64,000 nt of DNA. It comes from Aestuariibaculum sp. M13 (GTDB taxonomy: Bacteria; Bacteroidota; Bacteroidia; Flavobacteriales; Flavobacteriaceae). The position numbers and the translations under genes were made by a program. Every line of letters starts with the position of its first letter. The first letter of the stretch is position 1. The stretch spans positions 682,001 through 746,000 of the forward strand of contig NZ_JANIAC010000002.1 in the NCBI RefSeq assembly GCF_024723255.1, written 5' to 3'. The notes beneath the pieces were generated by a model that ran no database searches, had not been told where the DNA came from, and saw nothing but the letters and a program-made list of their open reading frames with translations. Positions 44,345 to 52,954 of this stretch are shown here, piece after piece.

Positions 44345-44482
44345 TGTACACAACAATGTATAACCGCAATTACGGCGGATTCGACTACGTCCGAATCCAC
44401 TCGGAATTGCTAATGTCAGTGCTAAACCGAAAAACATAGTAAACCAAACCGATAACTGACGGTTATACGAACCGTTGTGTGC
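44345..44482 (+). repeat. attC11 (subfamily A)
   Basis: R'' TGTACACAAC (44345-44354) matches cassette 11 start GTTGTGTACA. R' GTTGTGTGC from 44474. Confidence 0.9.
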
Positions 44483-44509
44483 AATGTAAACAGACCAACA
44501 AACGAGATA

Positions 44510-45072
44510 ATGTTTGACAAATTGAAAGACATATTAAAAAAAGATGAAGTCAATTGGACTAAGTTTAAAGATATATTCATTGAAAAGGAAATTGCATCTA
44601 AGACAATATTACTGAATGAAGGAGAAATCTCAAATTACATTTATTACATTAAAAAAGGATGTTTGCGTGAATGGTTTAATAAAGACGGAAAAGACATTAC
44701 TTTCCAATTCTTTTTTGAAGGGCAAGCCGTTGCTTCCCTTGACAGTTTTATAAATACAAAACCAAGTCTTTTTACCATTGAAAGTATTGAACCTTCAATT
44801 ATTCTTTCAATTAAGAGAGCGGATTTTGAAAATATCTTGGATTCATACCCTGAGTTTAAAGACGAATTTCATAATCTTATCTTAAAGCGTTTTGGTGTTT
44901 ACGGACAATTATTTTTATCTCGGATTAAGGACACAGCCCACAAGAGCGATACGAGAATCTAATTAAGAATCAACCTGAAATAATTAAACGGATTCCACAG
45001 CATTATATCGCATCTTATTTAGGGGTAACGCCAATCTCACTTAGTAGAATCAGAAATAGAAAGCCACATTGA
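44510..45072 (+). pseudogene. Cassette 12, first gene: Crp/Fnr-type regulator with frameshift
   Basis: From ATG 44510 the first 150 codons encode a cyclic-nucleotide-binding-like domain (SKTILLNEGEISNYIYYIKK, FQFFFEGQAVASLDSFINTK). The frame is lost near 44940 and stops at 44962 (HKSDTRI). In another frame [20 protein letters not shown] and [20 protein letters not shown] continue to a stop at 45072, which is the expected C-terminal HTH of this family. A few codons are also missing at the break. The gene is therefore probably inactive. Intact versions often regulate an adjacent enzyme gene, here the dehydrogenase. Confidence 0.8.
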
Positions 45073-45146
45073 TTAATTAACAATTGTTATCGTCCAACGA
45101 TTTGTTAGTTCTGATTTTTGTACTATAAATTTTAAACAATAGAATT

Positions 45147-46397
45147 ATGAAACTTTCAGTATTGTTATTAGGCTTGTCGATTAAGATGAGAATGGCGAAC
45201 AAAAAGAATGACCTTTTTCAGCGTCGATTACGCACCAAAACCGGATCTATCTTAATTAGAACGGCAGATCGTAGCGAAGGACGACTTTTTATCTTCAGCA
45301 AAGGTCATATTTTCACTAAAAAAGAAAAGGCGGGAGACGCCGATGTACAGATGGTTTGGAAAAATGCGAATATTGCTTTTAAAACCATGACTAGTAGCGA
45401 TCCACAAGCACTATTTCGTGCAATGGATAAGGGTGATGTAGAAATGGTTGGAGATTTATCGATTGCACAATGGTTTGGGTTGCTGGTGAAAGCAATGAAA
45501 GCCAATGATAAAAAGGGCGCAAACCCACAACGTGTAGCAATGATTGGCTTGGGTAAAATGGGTAAGGGTATTGCAAGCAATATTCAAGACGCAGGATTCG
45601 ATTTGGTGGTGTATAACCGCACAAGTGCCAAAGCAAAACCGTTTCTGAGCAAAGGCGCTACTTTGGCTAAAACTCCGGCAGAAGCGGCCAGCCTTGCAAA
45701 TATTGTGGTTACATCGCTTATGGATGATGCTTCGGTGCTGAACATTGTGACAGCGGAAGATGGAATATTAGCCGGTTTGGCAAAAGGAGGAATTCACCTA
45801 TGTGCAACGACTATTTCACCTGAGATGTCTAAAAAGCTAGAGGAGATCCATCGTCAGCATGGAAGTCATTTTATGATGGGTGCCGTTGTTGGTAGACCCG
45901 ATGCTGCGGAAGCAGGAGAACTTTTAACTTTAATGGCCGGAGATGAAACACTCATTGATCAATGTAGAGCTGTAACTTCTGCTTATTCGGCAGCAACACT
46001 AATCATTGGTAAAGAATCCTGGCTGGCAAATTATGCAAAACTTTCGGTAAATTATTTTGCAGTTTCTAATATGGAGTTAATGGGACAATTATACGCTATG
46101 GGTGATGCAACCGGTATTGGAAGAACCTTTTATAAGCAAATCTTTGAATCAAGTTATTCCAACCCTATCCTTCGATTTTATGCACAAAGAATTATGGATA
46201 AATCGTATAAAGAAAATGTTGGTTTCGAACTTTCAGGAGGGATAAAAGATGTAAAACTGATGCAGGAAGCCTCAGATGCTACATCAGGTTCATTGAATTA
46301 TGCACCAATCATTATTTCGAAAATGCAACAAGCTATGGATATAGGATTAGAACATTGCGATTGGAGTGTATTTACAGGTATTTCGGGAAAGAATTAG
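45147..46397 (+). CDS. Cassette 12, second gene: NAD(P)-dependent beta-hydroxyacid dehydrogenase-like enzyme with N-terminal SCP2-like part
   Basis: 416 residues. Residues about 30-115 (GRLFIFSKGHIFTKKEKAGD, MDKGDVEMVGDLSIAQWFGL) look like a sterol-carrier-protein-2-like domain. From about 127 a Rossmann fold (VAMIGLGKMGKGIASNIQDA, VVYNRTSAKA) and an all-helical C-terminal domain with Lys in NYAKLSVNYF match the 3-hydroxyisobutyrate/6-phosphogluconate dehydrogenase family. Substrate unknown. The richer GC and codon use differ from neighbouring cassettes, and the cassette ends GTTGTGTGC/GCACACAAC enclose both genes. Confidence 0.85.
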   Translation: MKLSVLLLGLSIKMRMANKKNDLFQRRLRTKTGSILIRTADRSEGRLFIFSKGHIFTKKEKAGDADVQMVWKNANIAFKTMTSSDPQALFRAMDKGDVEMVGDLSIAQWFGLLVKAMKANDKKGANPQRVAMIGLGKMGKGIASNIQDAGFDLVVYNRTSAKAKPFLSKGATLAKTPAEAASLANIVVTSLMDDASVLNIVTAEDGILAGLAKGGIHLCATTISPEMSKKLEEIHRQHGSHFMMGAVVGRPDAAEAGELLTLMAGDETLIDQCRAVTSAYSAATLIIGKESWLANYAKLSVNYFAVSNMELMGQLYAMGDATGIGRTFYKQIFESSYSNPILRFYAQRIMDKSYKENVGFELSGGIKDVKLMQEASDATSGSLNYAPIIISKMQQAMDIGLEHCDWSVFTGISGKN

Positions 46398-46460
46398 TAT
46401 GACTAAATTTATTATCTTTTGGCAGTTGACAAAACTATTTAGAAAATAATAAGAAACACA

Positions 46461-46597
46461 GCACACAACATTTTGTATAAGTAATGGCAGGCAAAGCACT
46501 TAATATCAAGGTTTATATGCCGCTCAAACTGTATAGCGGTTTGACAGGAAAGTACCACCCAATCTGCCACTACCCATACAATTTACCGTTGTAACTA
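46461..46597 (+). repeat. attC12 (singleton type)
   Basis: R'' GCACACAAC (46461-46469) matches cassette 12 start GTTGTGTGC at 44474. Inner arms TTGTATAAGTAATGGCAG-like / CTGCCACTACCCATACAA-like pair imperfectly. R' GTTGTAACTA from 46588. Body unlike other sites here. Confidence 0.8.
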
Positions 46598-46616
46598 ATT
46601 TTTAAACCCAAATCAA

Positions 46617-47072
46617 ATGAAAACTAATCTTTCATTAAACCCAAAGATTATCACCTATATTTTAGCTTTAGTTTCAGTTTTAATACTGTTAAAATTATTA
46701 ATAGAAGTTATAAAGGATAAATTTCAATTTGGCCTTTTTATAATTGCTTGTTTATTCATATTGACTACAATTTTCTGCTATAGCTTTAAAAAATTAGTTT
46801 ATGACAATAAGTTCCTTTATATTTTAGATAATGCAAAAGAAATAAAGATTGATTTGAGAAACGTAAAAACCATTAAGCCAACAATGACCAAAATTGCAGG
46901 ATGGACTGTTTGGAAAATAAAATATTATAATTCCAATAATAAAATCAAATCAATTAGATTCTTACCCTATGGATTTAAAAACAAAGTTTTTGACTTCTCT
47001 GAAACTGTAAAAAAACATAATACCAACTTAAACTTTACTACTTGGACTTCAAATTTCGATTTTGACCAATAA
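46617..47072 (+). CDS. Cassette 13: two-helix membrane protein (copy of cassette 5)
   Basis: 151 residues, the same as 38798-39253 except Lys33 (AAG 46713-46715) for Gln33. The whole cassette has the same length (616 bp) and an attC that looks identical. It lies seven cassettes further along the array than the other copy. Membrane topology as described for cassette 5; function unknown. Confidence 0.8.
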   Translation: MKTNLSLNPKIITYILALVSVLILLKLLIEVIKDKFQFGLFIIACLFILTTIFCYSFKKLVYDNKFLYILDNAKEIKIDLRNVKTIKPTMTKIAGWTVWKIKYYNSNNKIKSIRFLPYGFKNKVFDFSETVKKHNTNLNFTTWTSNFDFDQ

Positions 47073-47075
47073 AAC

Positions 47076-47212
47076 TAGTTACAACATCATATAAAATTTA
47101 TTGCTTCGGATTTTCCTAACGGAAAATTCTCGCAATTTTGCTATCTTGGTTCCATAATCTGAAAATCCTAGCGGATTTTCACGCAACAAACCTTATACAA
47201 ACCGTTGTGTGT
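47076..47212 (+). repeat. attC13 (subfamily D)
   Basis: R'' TAGTTACAAC (47076-47085) matches cassette 13 start at 46588. R' GTTGTGTGT from 47204. Confidence 0.9.
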
Positions 47213-47228
47213 AATTTATAAACCTACT

Positions 47229-47555
47229 ATGAAAAACATAACTTTATGTCTTCTGATTTTTGTAACATTTCAAGTATTCGGACAAAATAAAGAAGATAAT
47301 AACGGATTTAAAGACTTAAGCTATGAAGACAAAATAGCAGAAAAATCCTGTATATATCTTTCTGAAATGGACTCTATTTCTGACCCTAAACAAGCAGTCA
47401 TAAAATGTATTATTAAAGCTCAAAACAAAGTACACGAAGAAGATGTTGACAAAAAATATAAACGTGATTACACTGTAGAAGGAATCAGAGGACTGTTTAA
47501 AAAAGTGACTGATTTACTGATTGAAAATTGTGAAGTAGTATCAAAATCTGAATGA
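47229..47555 (+). CDS. Cassette 14: small secreted protein
   Basis: 108 residues from ATG 47229, chosen because it gives a clean signal peptide (MKNITLCLLIFVTFQVFGQ). The mature part is helical and charged, with a pair of cysteines (KSCIYL and IKCIIK) and one near the end (ENCEVV). Not recognised. Confidence 0.75.
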   Translation: MKNITLCLLIFVTFQVFGQNKEDNNGFKDLSYEDKIAEKSCIYLSEMDSISDPKQAVIKCIIKAQNKVHEEDVDKKYKRDYTVEGIRGLFKKVTDLLIENCEVVSKSE

Positions 47556-47566
47556 AACAAAAAACT

Positions 47567-47704
47567 ACACACAACACTATATAACCGCAATTACGGCGGA
47601 TTCGACTACGTCCGAATCCACTCGGAATTGCTAACGACAGTGCTAAACCGAAAAACAAAATAAACCAAACCGATAACTGACGGTTATATGAACCGTTGTG
47701 CAAC
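47567..47704 (+). repeat. attC14 (subfamily A)
   Basis: R'' ACACACAAC (47567-47575) matches cassette 14 start GTTGTGTGT. R' GTTGTGCAAC from 47695. Confidence 0.9.
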
Positions 47705-47714
47705 ATTTAAACTA

Positions 47715-48482
47715 ATGAGAATAAACCTAAGTATAATCTACTTTTTTCTATCAATTTCAGTAATTGGACAAAACAACCCAATGGAATTGTATAATACTGG
47801 AAATTCAAATTTCAAATCTGGGGATTTTAAGAAGGCAATTGAAAATTACTCAGAATTAATCAAAACCGTAGAAGAAAAAACTGTCCAAAAGACTTGTTAT
47901 ATAAATCGCGGACTTTCATACGACCGACTTCAAAAATACGACTTAGCAATTGCAGACTTTACAGAGGCAATTAAGTTAGATAGTACAGATATGGCTTCAT
48001 TCATTGACAGAGGGCTTTCAAAAATGCACGCTGGATATTTGGAAAAGGCGAAAGAAGACTATAATTACGTTGTTTACAAAAACAGTAACAATGGAATGGC
48101 TGAAGCTGCTCTTTATTGGCTTGCCCGAATTCACTACTCACAAGGAAAATTCGAGGAAGTAATAAAAAACTGTGACAGCTATTTTACTATAAACTCAAAA
48201 GACTCAGAACTGTATTTCATTCGTGGAACTGCAAATGATATGCTGCGGAATTTTGAACAATCAATTAAAGACTACGGTAAAGCAATTGAAATAAAACCAA
48301 ACTATGTTCAAGCCATTGCTAATCGAGGAACAGCAAAGATTAACCTTTTGACTAGCAACGGAAATTTGGAGCCAAGTAAAAAAGAAACGAAAAGTGCGTG
48401 TATGGATTTAAAAAAGGCAAAAGAACTTGGTGATAATTCGGTTGAGGATTTAATTTATATGTATTGCAACAAAAAAGAATAA
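47715..48482 (+). CDS. Cassette 15: secreted TPR protein
   Basis: 255 residues from ATG 47715 (an upstream in-frame ATG lies inside attC14). Signal peptide MRINLSIIYFFLSISVIGQ. Five TPR-type repeats follow (LYNTGNSNFKSGDFKKAIEN, YINRGLSYDRLQKYDLAIAD, FIDRGLSKMHAGYLEKAKED, YFIRGTANDMLRNFEQSIKD, AIANRGTAKINL). Likely a periplasmic scaffold for protein contacts. Related in design to cassette 1. Confidence 0.85.
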   Translation: MRINLSIIYFFLSISVIGQNNPMELYNTGNSNFKSGDFKKAIENYSELIKTVEEKTVQKTCYINRGLSYDRLQKYDLAIADFTEAIKLDSTDMASFIDRGLSKMHAGYLEKAKEDYNYVVYKNSNNGMAEAALYWLARIHYSQGKFEEVIKNCDSYFTINSKDSELYFIRGTANDMLRNFEQSIKDYGKAIEIKPNYVQAIANRGTAKINLLTSNGNLEPSKKETKSACMDLKKAKELGDNSVEDLIYMYCNKKE

Positions 48483-48502
48483 AACAAACGAATTAGAAAA
48501 AC

Positions 48503-48640
48503 GTTGCACAACACCGGCTATAGTTCATTGCTGCGGTAATCCTCACAGTTTATTTGGGCAACTTTACTATCTTTAAGTACGGCGGAAAAGTCCTGCGGAC
48601 GTTTTCCGCAACGAAACCATAGCCAAGACCGTTGGCAAAC
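48503..48640 (+). repeat. attC15 (subfamily B)
   Basis: R'' GTTGCACAAC (48503-48512) matches cassette 15 start GTTGTGCAAC. R' GTTGGCAAAC from 48631. Confidence 0.9.
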
Positions 48641-48642
48641 AT

Positions 48643-49191
48643 ATGAAAAGACACCTACTAAAATTGATTATAATACTGACTTTAATAGTTTCTTGTAAGG
48701 AGAAAGAAACTAAAAAAATGGAATTGACAGAACCAAAACCAACTACTGAATTAAAGTCAAAAACTGAAATAAAAATAGAAAACAAAGATGATTCACAAAA
48801 AAATATAATTAATGACACTTTACATTCAAATTCTAGTTTAGAAATCGTAAAACTCGATACAGATTTAATCGAAAAACTATTTAAAAATCTGAAATCAAAT
48901 TTTGAGATTGACTTTAAGCTAAGTCATTTGGATAATGCTCTGAATGGAATCAATTTATCCGAATTAAAAAATGGAAAAGTATTTGAAAAAGAAATGTTAT
49001 TTGAGGATTTTGAATGTAAGTGTTTTGACAAGATAACTGTTTCTTATTCCGAAAAAAGATACTTGCTCGATATATATGAAGAATTTTACGAAGAAGAATT
49101 GGATTGGTGTCCTGAAAGTAGTTACAGATATTCATTCATGATTATTAACGACAACATATCTGACTTGAAATTAGATTATATGGCTGGATAA
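48643..49191 (+). CDS. Cassette 16: lipoprotein of unknown function
   Basis: 182 residues, lipoprotein signal (LLKLIIILTLIVSCKEKETK). A low-complexity Lys/Glu/Thr spacer follows (TEPKPTTELKSKTEIKIENK), then a globular part with paired cysteines (DFECKCFDKI). The spacer is typical of surface-displayed lipoproteins. Start only 11 bp after the boundary. Confidence 0.75.
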   Translation: MKRHLLKLIIILTLIVSCKEKETKKMELTEPKPTTELKSKTEIKIENKDDSQKNIINDTLHSNSSLEIVKLDTDLIEKLFKNLKSNFEIDFKLSHLDNALNGINLSELKNGKVFEKEMLFEDFECKCFDKITVSYSEKRYLLDIYEEFYEEELDWCPESSYRYSFMIINDNISDLKLDYMAG

Positions 49192-49199
49192 TAAAATAC

Positions 49200-49338
49200 G
49201 TTTGCCAACACTATATAACCGCAATTACGGCGGATTGGACTACGTCCGAATCCACTCGGAATTGCTAACGCCAGTGCTAAACCGAAAAACAAAGTAAACC
49301 AAACCGATAACTGACGGTTATACAAACCGTTAGCTTTA
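49200..49338 (+). repeat. attC16 (subfamily A)
   Basis: R'' GTTTGCCAAC (49200-49209) matches cassette 16 start GTTGGCAAAC. R' GTTAGCTTTA from 49329. Confidence 0.9.
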
Positions 49339-49357
49339 ATGTAAACCAAACTAAAAC

Positions 49358-49681
49358 TTGGAAAAAATTAACGACCGAATAAAAAATGTGGATTCCGAAA
49401 TGTTAGATTGTCGGAACAAAATTAACCAAATGAAAAAACGGATTCCACTGGGAATTTTAATAGGAATCGGATTCTCTTTCCTCTTCCCCTATTTACCAGG
49501 AAAGCACGGAAGAAGACCTTTGATAGAAACTTGGGATTATCATAATGCGGTAATATTTGGTGCGGTAATTTTTGCAGTCATTTATCCAATTGGATATTCA
49601 ATCGGAAAAAACAAATTAGAAAAAAAGCTACGCGGACTGAAACTAAAAAAACATCTTATTGAAAAAGAAAACTCTATATAA
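49358..49681 (+). CDS. Cassette 17: small two-helix membrane protein
   Basis: 107 residues from a TTG start (MEKINDRIKNVDSEMLDCRN). An N-terminal coiled-coil-like helix is followed by two membrane segments (IPLGILIGIGFSFLFPYLPG and AVIFGAVIFAVIYPIGYSIG) and a basic tail. No ATG is available upstream. Not recognised. Confidence 0.7.
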   Translation: MEKINDRIKNVDSEMLDCRNKINQMKKRIPLGILIGIGFSFLFPYLPGKHGRRPLIETWDYHNAVIFGAVIFAVIYPIGYSIGKNKLEKKLRGLKLKKHLIEKENSI

Positions 49682-49686
49682 AACAC

Positions 49687-49824
49687 TAAAGCTAACAATA
49701 CATAACCGCAATTACGGCGGATTCGACTACGTCCGAATCCACACGGAATTGCTAACGCCAGTTCTAAATCGAAAAACAAAGTAAACCAAACCGATAACTG
49801 ACGGTTATACATACCGTTAGCAAC
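49687..49824 (+). repeat. attC17 (subfamily A)
   Basis: R'' TAAAGCTAAC (49687-49696) matches cassette 17 start GTTAGCTTTA. R' GTTAGCAAC from 49816. Confidence 0.9.
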
Positions 49825-49845
49825 AATTTAAACCAACCTTAATAA

Positions 49846-50496
49846 TTGACTAGAGAATACGAAAGAGCATTAACCGAATCCGAAAAAAGAATTTTGAGGA
49901 AGCAAATTGAGGAAACTAAATCAAGTATTCCGAAAGACGTTGGTTTAATTATTTTGAAAGTTCTATTTCTTATAGTTTTTGCTATTCTTTTATATTTCTA
50001 CCCTAAGATTTGGTTGATAATAATTTTGTCAATTGCGTCTTTTTTTATGCTTTGGTCTTTATATTATGAAATACCAGATTTGATAAGATTACCGAAGTTC
50101 CTAAAGAAAAAAGAAGAGGTTATAGAAAATGGAATTGTTCGTGTTAACGAAATTAATCTTGATAGATATATTAAAATCGCCAATTTTGAAGATGAGGGAA
50201 ATCATTACATAGTGGAGTATAATGGAATGTTGACTTTGATTGGCGGACAAGAATTTCTTGGAGTTAGAAAACTAAAAAACAAGATTGAACAAATAGAAAT
50301 ATTAGACCCTGAAAAAACTGGAATTTATTACGAAAAAATAAAAAAAACAGGTGCAAATTTAAACCCTTACTATGTGTTTAAAAATGGAATTTCAGACAAT
50401 TTAGTGGAATCTCAAATTTGGGAAAAATTGACAAATCGAAATCCATTTCCTGGAAAGTTGGAGGATTTAGATGAATTTATAAAAGAAGATAAATAA
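49846..50496 (+). CDS. Cassette 18: membrane protein of unknown function
   Basis: 216 residues from a TTG start (MTREYERALTESEKRILRKQ). Two membrane segments near residues 27-65 (VGLIILKVLFLIVFAILLYF, IWLIIILSIASFFMLWSLYY), then a soluble domain with strands (YIKIANFEDEGNHYIVEYNG, LTLIGGQEFLGVRKL). Not recognised. Confidence 0.75.
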   Translation: MTREYERALTESEKRILRKQIEETKSSIPKDVGLIILKVLFLIVFAILLYFYPKIWLIIILSIASFFMLWSLYYEIPDLIRLPKFLKKKEEVIENGIVRVNEINLDRYIKIANFEDEGNHYIVEYNGMLTLIGGQEFLGVRKLKNKIEQIEILDPEKTGIYYEKIKKTGANLNPYYVFKNGISDNLVESQIWEKLTNRNPFPGKLEDLDEFIKEDK

Positions 50497-50502
50497 AAAA
50501 CA

Positions 50503-50638
50503 GTTGCTAACAATGGCTATAAGTAATTGCTTGTTCTCGCCTACTTCTGAAAATCCTCGCGGATTTTCAGTTTGGTATGTCCTTGCAAAATTAAGTGCTA
50601 AACCACGCAACTACTCATAGCCGAGACCGTTGTAGGTA
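50503..50638 (+). repeat. attC18 (subfamily G, full length)
   Basis: R'' GTTGCTAAC (50503-50511) matches cassette 18 start GTTAGCAAC. R' GTTGTAGGTA from 50629. Same left half as attC10 but with a normal, imperfectly paired right half. Confidence 0.88.
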
Positions 50639-50660
50639 ATTTAAGTAGCCCCAAAAAACA

Positions 50661-51341
50661 ATGAATTTCAACCAATTGAAAAACGTTTTCATACTTACTT
50701 CTTTCTTATTACTAGTTATTTCTTGTGTTGAAACAAAAAAGGAAGAAACTGCAAGAATTAAAAAAGATAAATTATTAATTGACTCTTTATATAAACGAAA
50801 ATGGTTAAGGGTTGATTATGGAAATGACCGAATTGAAGAAGTGGAAATTTATGTTACTAAAAATAACGACACTATTTCCAATCAATTCAAACCTTCTAAA
50901 AACAAACAGATTGATACTCTCCATAGTGAATTCTACGATTTAAAAATATCTGAAACAGACAAACCCAATATTTATAAAGGGCAAATTACAATTCATTCAA
51001 AATATGATAAGCTCGTAACAAATGAAAAGAATAAAAGAACTTTAGAATTTCACTATTGCGAACAGAATTCTGACAGTATTCGAATTACAACAAAGGAAAC
51101 TAAAAGCTCAAATACAATCGACTTTGAGTATGAGAACTTTTATGGCAAACGCTTACAAGGACTAATTTACTTAACTGTGGAGAGAGATACGATTATGAAT
51201 AATGAAAAGATGATAAACCTTTTTATGCTTCCATTATTAGTTGATAACGAACCAACCACTGACAATCTATTTCTTAAGGCATTCGAATTGGACAAAAAGA
51301 ATAAATTTAATCCTGAAAAACTAAAATTAGAAAAAGAATAA
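50661..51341 (+). CDS. Cassette 19: lipoprotein of unknown function
   Basis: 226 residues, lipoprotein signal (VFILTSFLLLVISCVETKKE). The mature part is strand-rich with many charged residues (RIEEVEIYVTKNNDTISNQF, KGQITIHSKYDKLV). Not recognised. Confidence 0.75.
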   Translation: MNFNQLKNVFILTSFLLLVISCVETKKEETARIKKDKLLIDSLYKRKWLRVDYGNDRIEEVEIYVTKNNDTISNQFKPSKNKQIDTLHSEFYDLKISETDKPNIYKGQITIHSKYDKLVTNEKNKRTLEFHYCEQNSDSIRITTKETKSSNTIDFEYENFYGKRLQGLIYLTVERDTIMNNEKMINLFMLPLLVDNEPTTDNLFLKAFELDKKNKFNPEKLKLEKE

Positions 51342-51345
51342 AAAC

Positions 51346-51482
51346 TACCTACAACACCGTGTATAATTCATTGCTTCCGATTTTCCTCGCGGAAAATCCT
51401 CGCAACTTTATTATCTTAGTTTCTTAACACGAAAATCCTGCGGATTTTCACGCAACGAAACTATACACAAACCGTTGTAGGT
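51346..51482 (+). repeat. attC19 (subfamily C)
   Basis: R'' TACCTACAAC (51346-51355) matches cassette 19 start GTTGTAGGTA. Inner arms GTGTATA / TATACAC. R' GTTGTAGGT from 51474. Confidence 0.9.
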
Positions 51483-51501
51483 AATATTAAAAAAAACTGA
51501 A

Positions 51502-51951
51502 TTGAAACATTTTGACAGAGTCGGAATTTATGAATATCCGGATAAATATGTTATAGTTACAATAAATACTTGGGAACAAGGTGGCGGAATGCAAACTGAC
51601 CAAATTTCTGTGACTTCAAAAGACATTGATAACCTTGAATTGTCTGAATTAATTCTTAAGCATTTAGCATTGTCAAAAAGTGGAGTTAACTATTTTGACA
51701 GAGAAAAAGCAAAAAAGGAATTAATAAAGGTAACTGGATTAAAAACATTAAAAGCTCAAATGACAAATTCCAAATACATTTCTGTTAACCGAAACAATGG
51801 GATTTATTCAATCGGACCGACCGTAAATGGAGGAACTTCTGGACCAAAAAAAGGTTATCATTTCACAAAAGAAAAAATTGAATTTAATGAACCTGAAAAA
51901 ATAACTGAAATCGGAATTAATGTAAAAAAAGGATTGGAGTTATCTAAATAA
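51502..51951 (+). CDS. Cassette 20: soluble protein of unknown function
   Basis: 149 residues from a TTG start (MKHFDRVGIYEYPDKYVIVT). No signal or membrane segment. N-terminal strands are followed by a helix and a Gly-rich C-terminal part (GPTVNGGTSGPKKGYHF). Not recognised; cytoplasmic by prediction. Confidence 0.7.
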   Translation: MKHFDRVGIYEYPDKYVIVTINTWEQGGGMQTDQISVTSKDIDNLELSELILKHLALSKSGVNYFDREKAKKELIKVTGLKTLKAQMTNSKYISVNRNNGIYSIGPTVNGGTSGPKKGYHFTKEKIEFNEPEKITEIGINVKKGLELSK

Positions 51952-51958
51952 AAATACG

Positions 51959-52094
51959 ACCTACAACATCGGCTATAATTCATTGCTTCGGAATTTTCTG
52001 CCGAAAATTCCTTCCACTTAACTATCTTTGGTTTACGGCGGAAAATCCTCTCGGATTTTCACGCAACGAAACCATAGCCAAACCGTTAGCACCA
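51959..52094 (+). repeat. attC20 (subfamily B)
   Basis: R'' ACCTACAAC (51959-51967) matches cassette 20 start GTTGTAGGT. Contains TATCTTTG, a TAnnTTTG-type box, in its loop region. R' GTTAGCACCA from 52085. Confidence 0.88.
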
Positions 52095-52118
52095 ATTTGA
52101 AAAATAAATAACTAATTA

Positions 52119-52802
52119 ATGGGAATTTTAGACATCTTCAAATCTGACAGCTCAAAACCAAAAACTGCTTTAAAAAGGAAAAAAGAAACAGAAAAGTTCT
52201 TAAAGTCAATTAACGTTCCTTTTATTGAACATCTTCCTATGATTGAAGAAGAAAATCAAGCACGAATAAGAAAACCTAAAGAAATAGCTGAAAGAATATT
52301 AATTTTAACTTATCTAAATTACGTTGCAGAAGAACCTGATGCTAAAATTGAGATAATTGATTTTTTAAAATCTAATGGTCTTTGGGACAAAGTCTCTCCA
52401 GAAGAAAAAATTTTATTCAAAAGCAAAGAATTAACAGAACTAGAACATATTAATATTTCCTGGCGTTCTGAGGCTATTTGGGTATTATTGTGGGCAATTA
52501 ACAAAGTTGACAAAATAGAACTTCCGATTGAGCAAGTAGAAATAACTGAAATAGTTTCAAGACTACCTGAATTTATGGTTGAACCATCCGAATATATTTC
52601 GTCTGCAAATATTAGGTCAACTACTGAAATATTGGACTTTTCGGATTTAATCTATAGAATTCATTGGGCAACTCGAAACGCGGGATTAAATAATGATAAG
52701 TCATTGAATTTTAATCCTAGTATTGTAATGGAACAGCATTATGCAATAAATTGGATAACTTATTATGCAGAAGAATGGGACGAAGTAACAACGGACACAT
52801 AA
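52119..52802 (+). CDS. Cassette 21: DUF4272 protein
   Basis: 227 residues, cytoplasmic. The pattern KRKKETEKFLKSINVPFIEH, IRKPKEIAERILILTYLNYV, INISWRSEAIWVLLWAINKV, EILDFSDLIYRIHWATRNAG and a final VMEQHYAINWITY segment is that of the DUF4272 family, in full length. Its biochemical role is not known. The start is 34 bp after the cassette boundary. Confidence 0.88.
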   Translation: MGILDIFKSDSSKPKTALKRKKETEKFLKSINVPFIEHLPMIEEENQARIRKPKEIAERILILTYLNYVAEEPDAKIEIIDFLKSNGLWDKVSPEEKILFKSKELTELEHINISWRSEAIWVLLWAINKVDKIELPIEQVEITEIVSRLPEFMVEPSEYISSANIRSTTEILDFSDLIYRIHWATRNAGLNNDKSLNFNPSIVMEQHYAINWITYYAEEWDEVTTDT

Positions 52803-52806
52803 AAAC

Positions 52807-52943
52807 TGGTGCTAACATTGTATAAAAATAATGCTAAATTTAATGCTTAACTAAAGGTTAGTGCGTATTTGGTCACTCTGATTTTCCTTCGGAAAATCCT
52901 CGGACACAAAACCGCACTATTCTTATACTAACCGTTGGCAGTA
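52807..52943 (+). repeat. attC21 (subfamily F)
   Basis: R'' TGGTGCTAAC (52807-52816) matches cassette 21 start GTTAGCACCA. Inner arms GTATAA / TTATAC. R' GTTGGCAGTA from 52934. Confidence 0.9.
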
Positions 52944-52954
52944 ATTAGAAGAAA

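Noticed and set aside
47688-47714. Start of the cassette 15 protein at the ATG inside attC14
   Set aside because: That ATG lies in the recombination site and adds residues before a perfect signal peptide; ATG 47715 is preferred.
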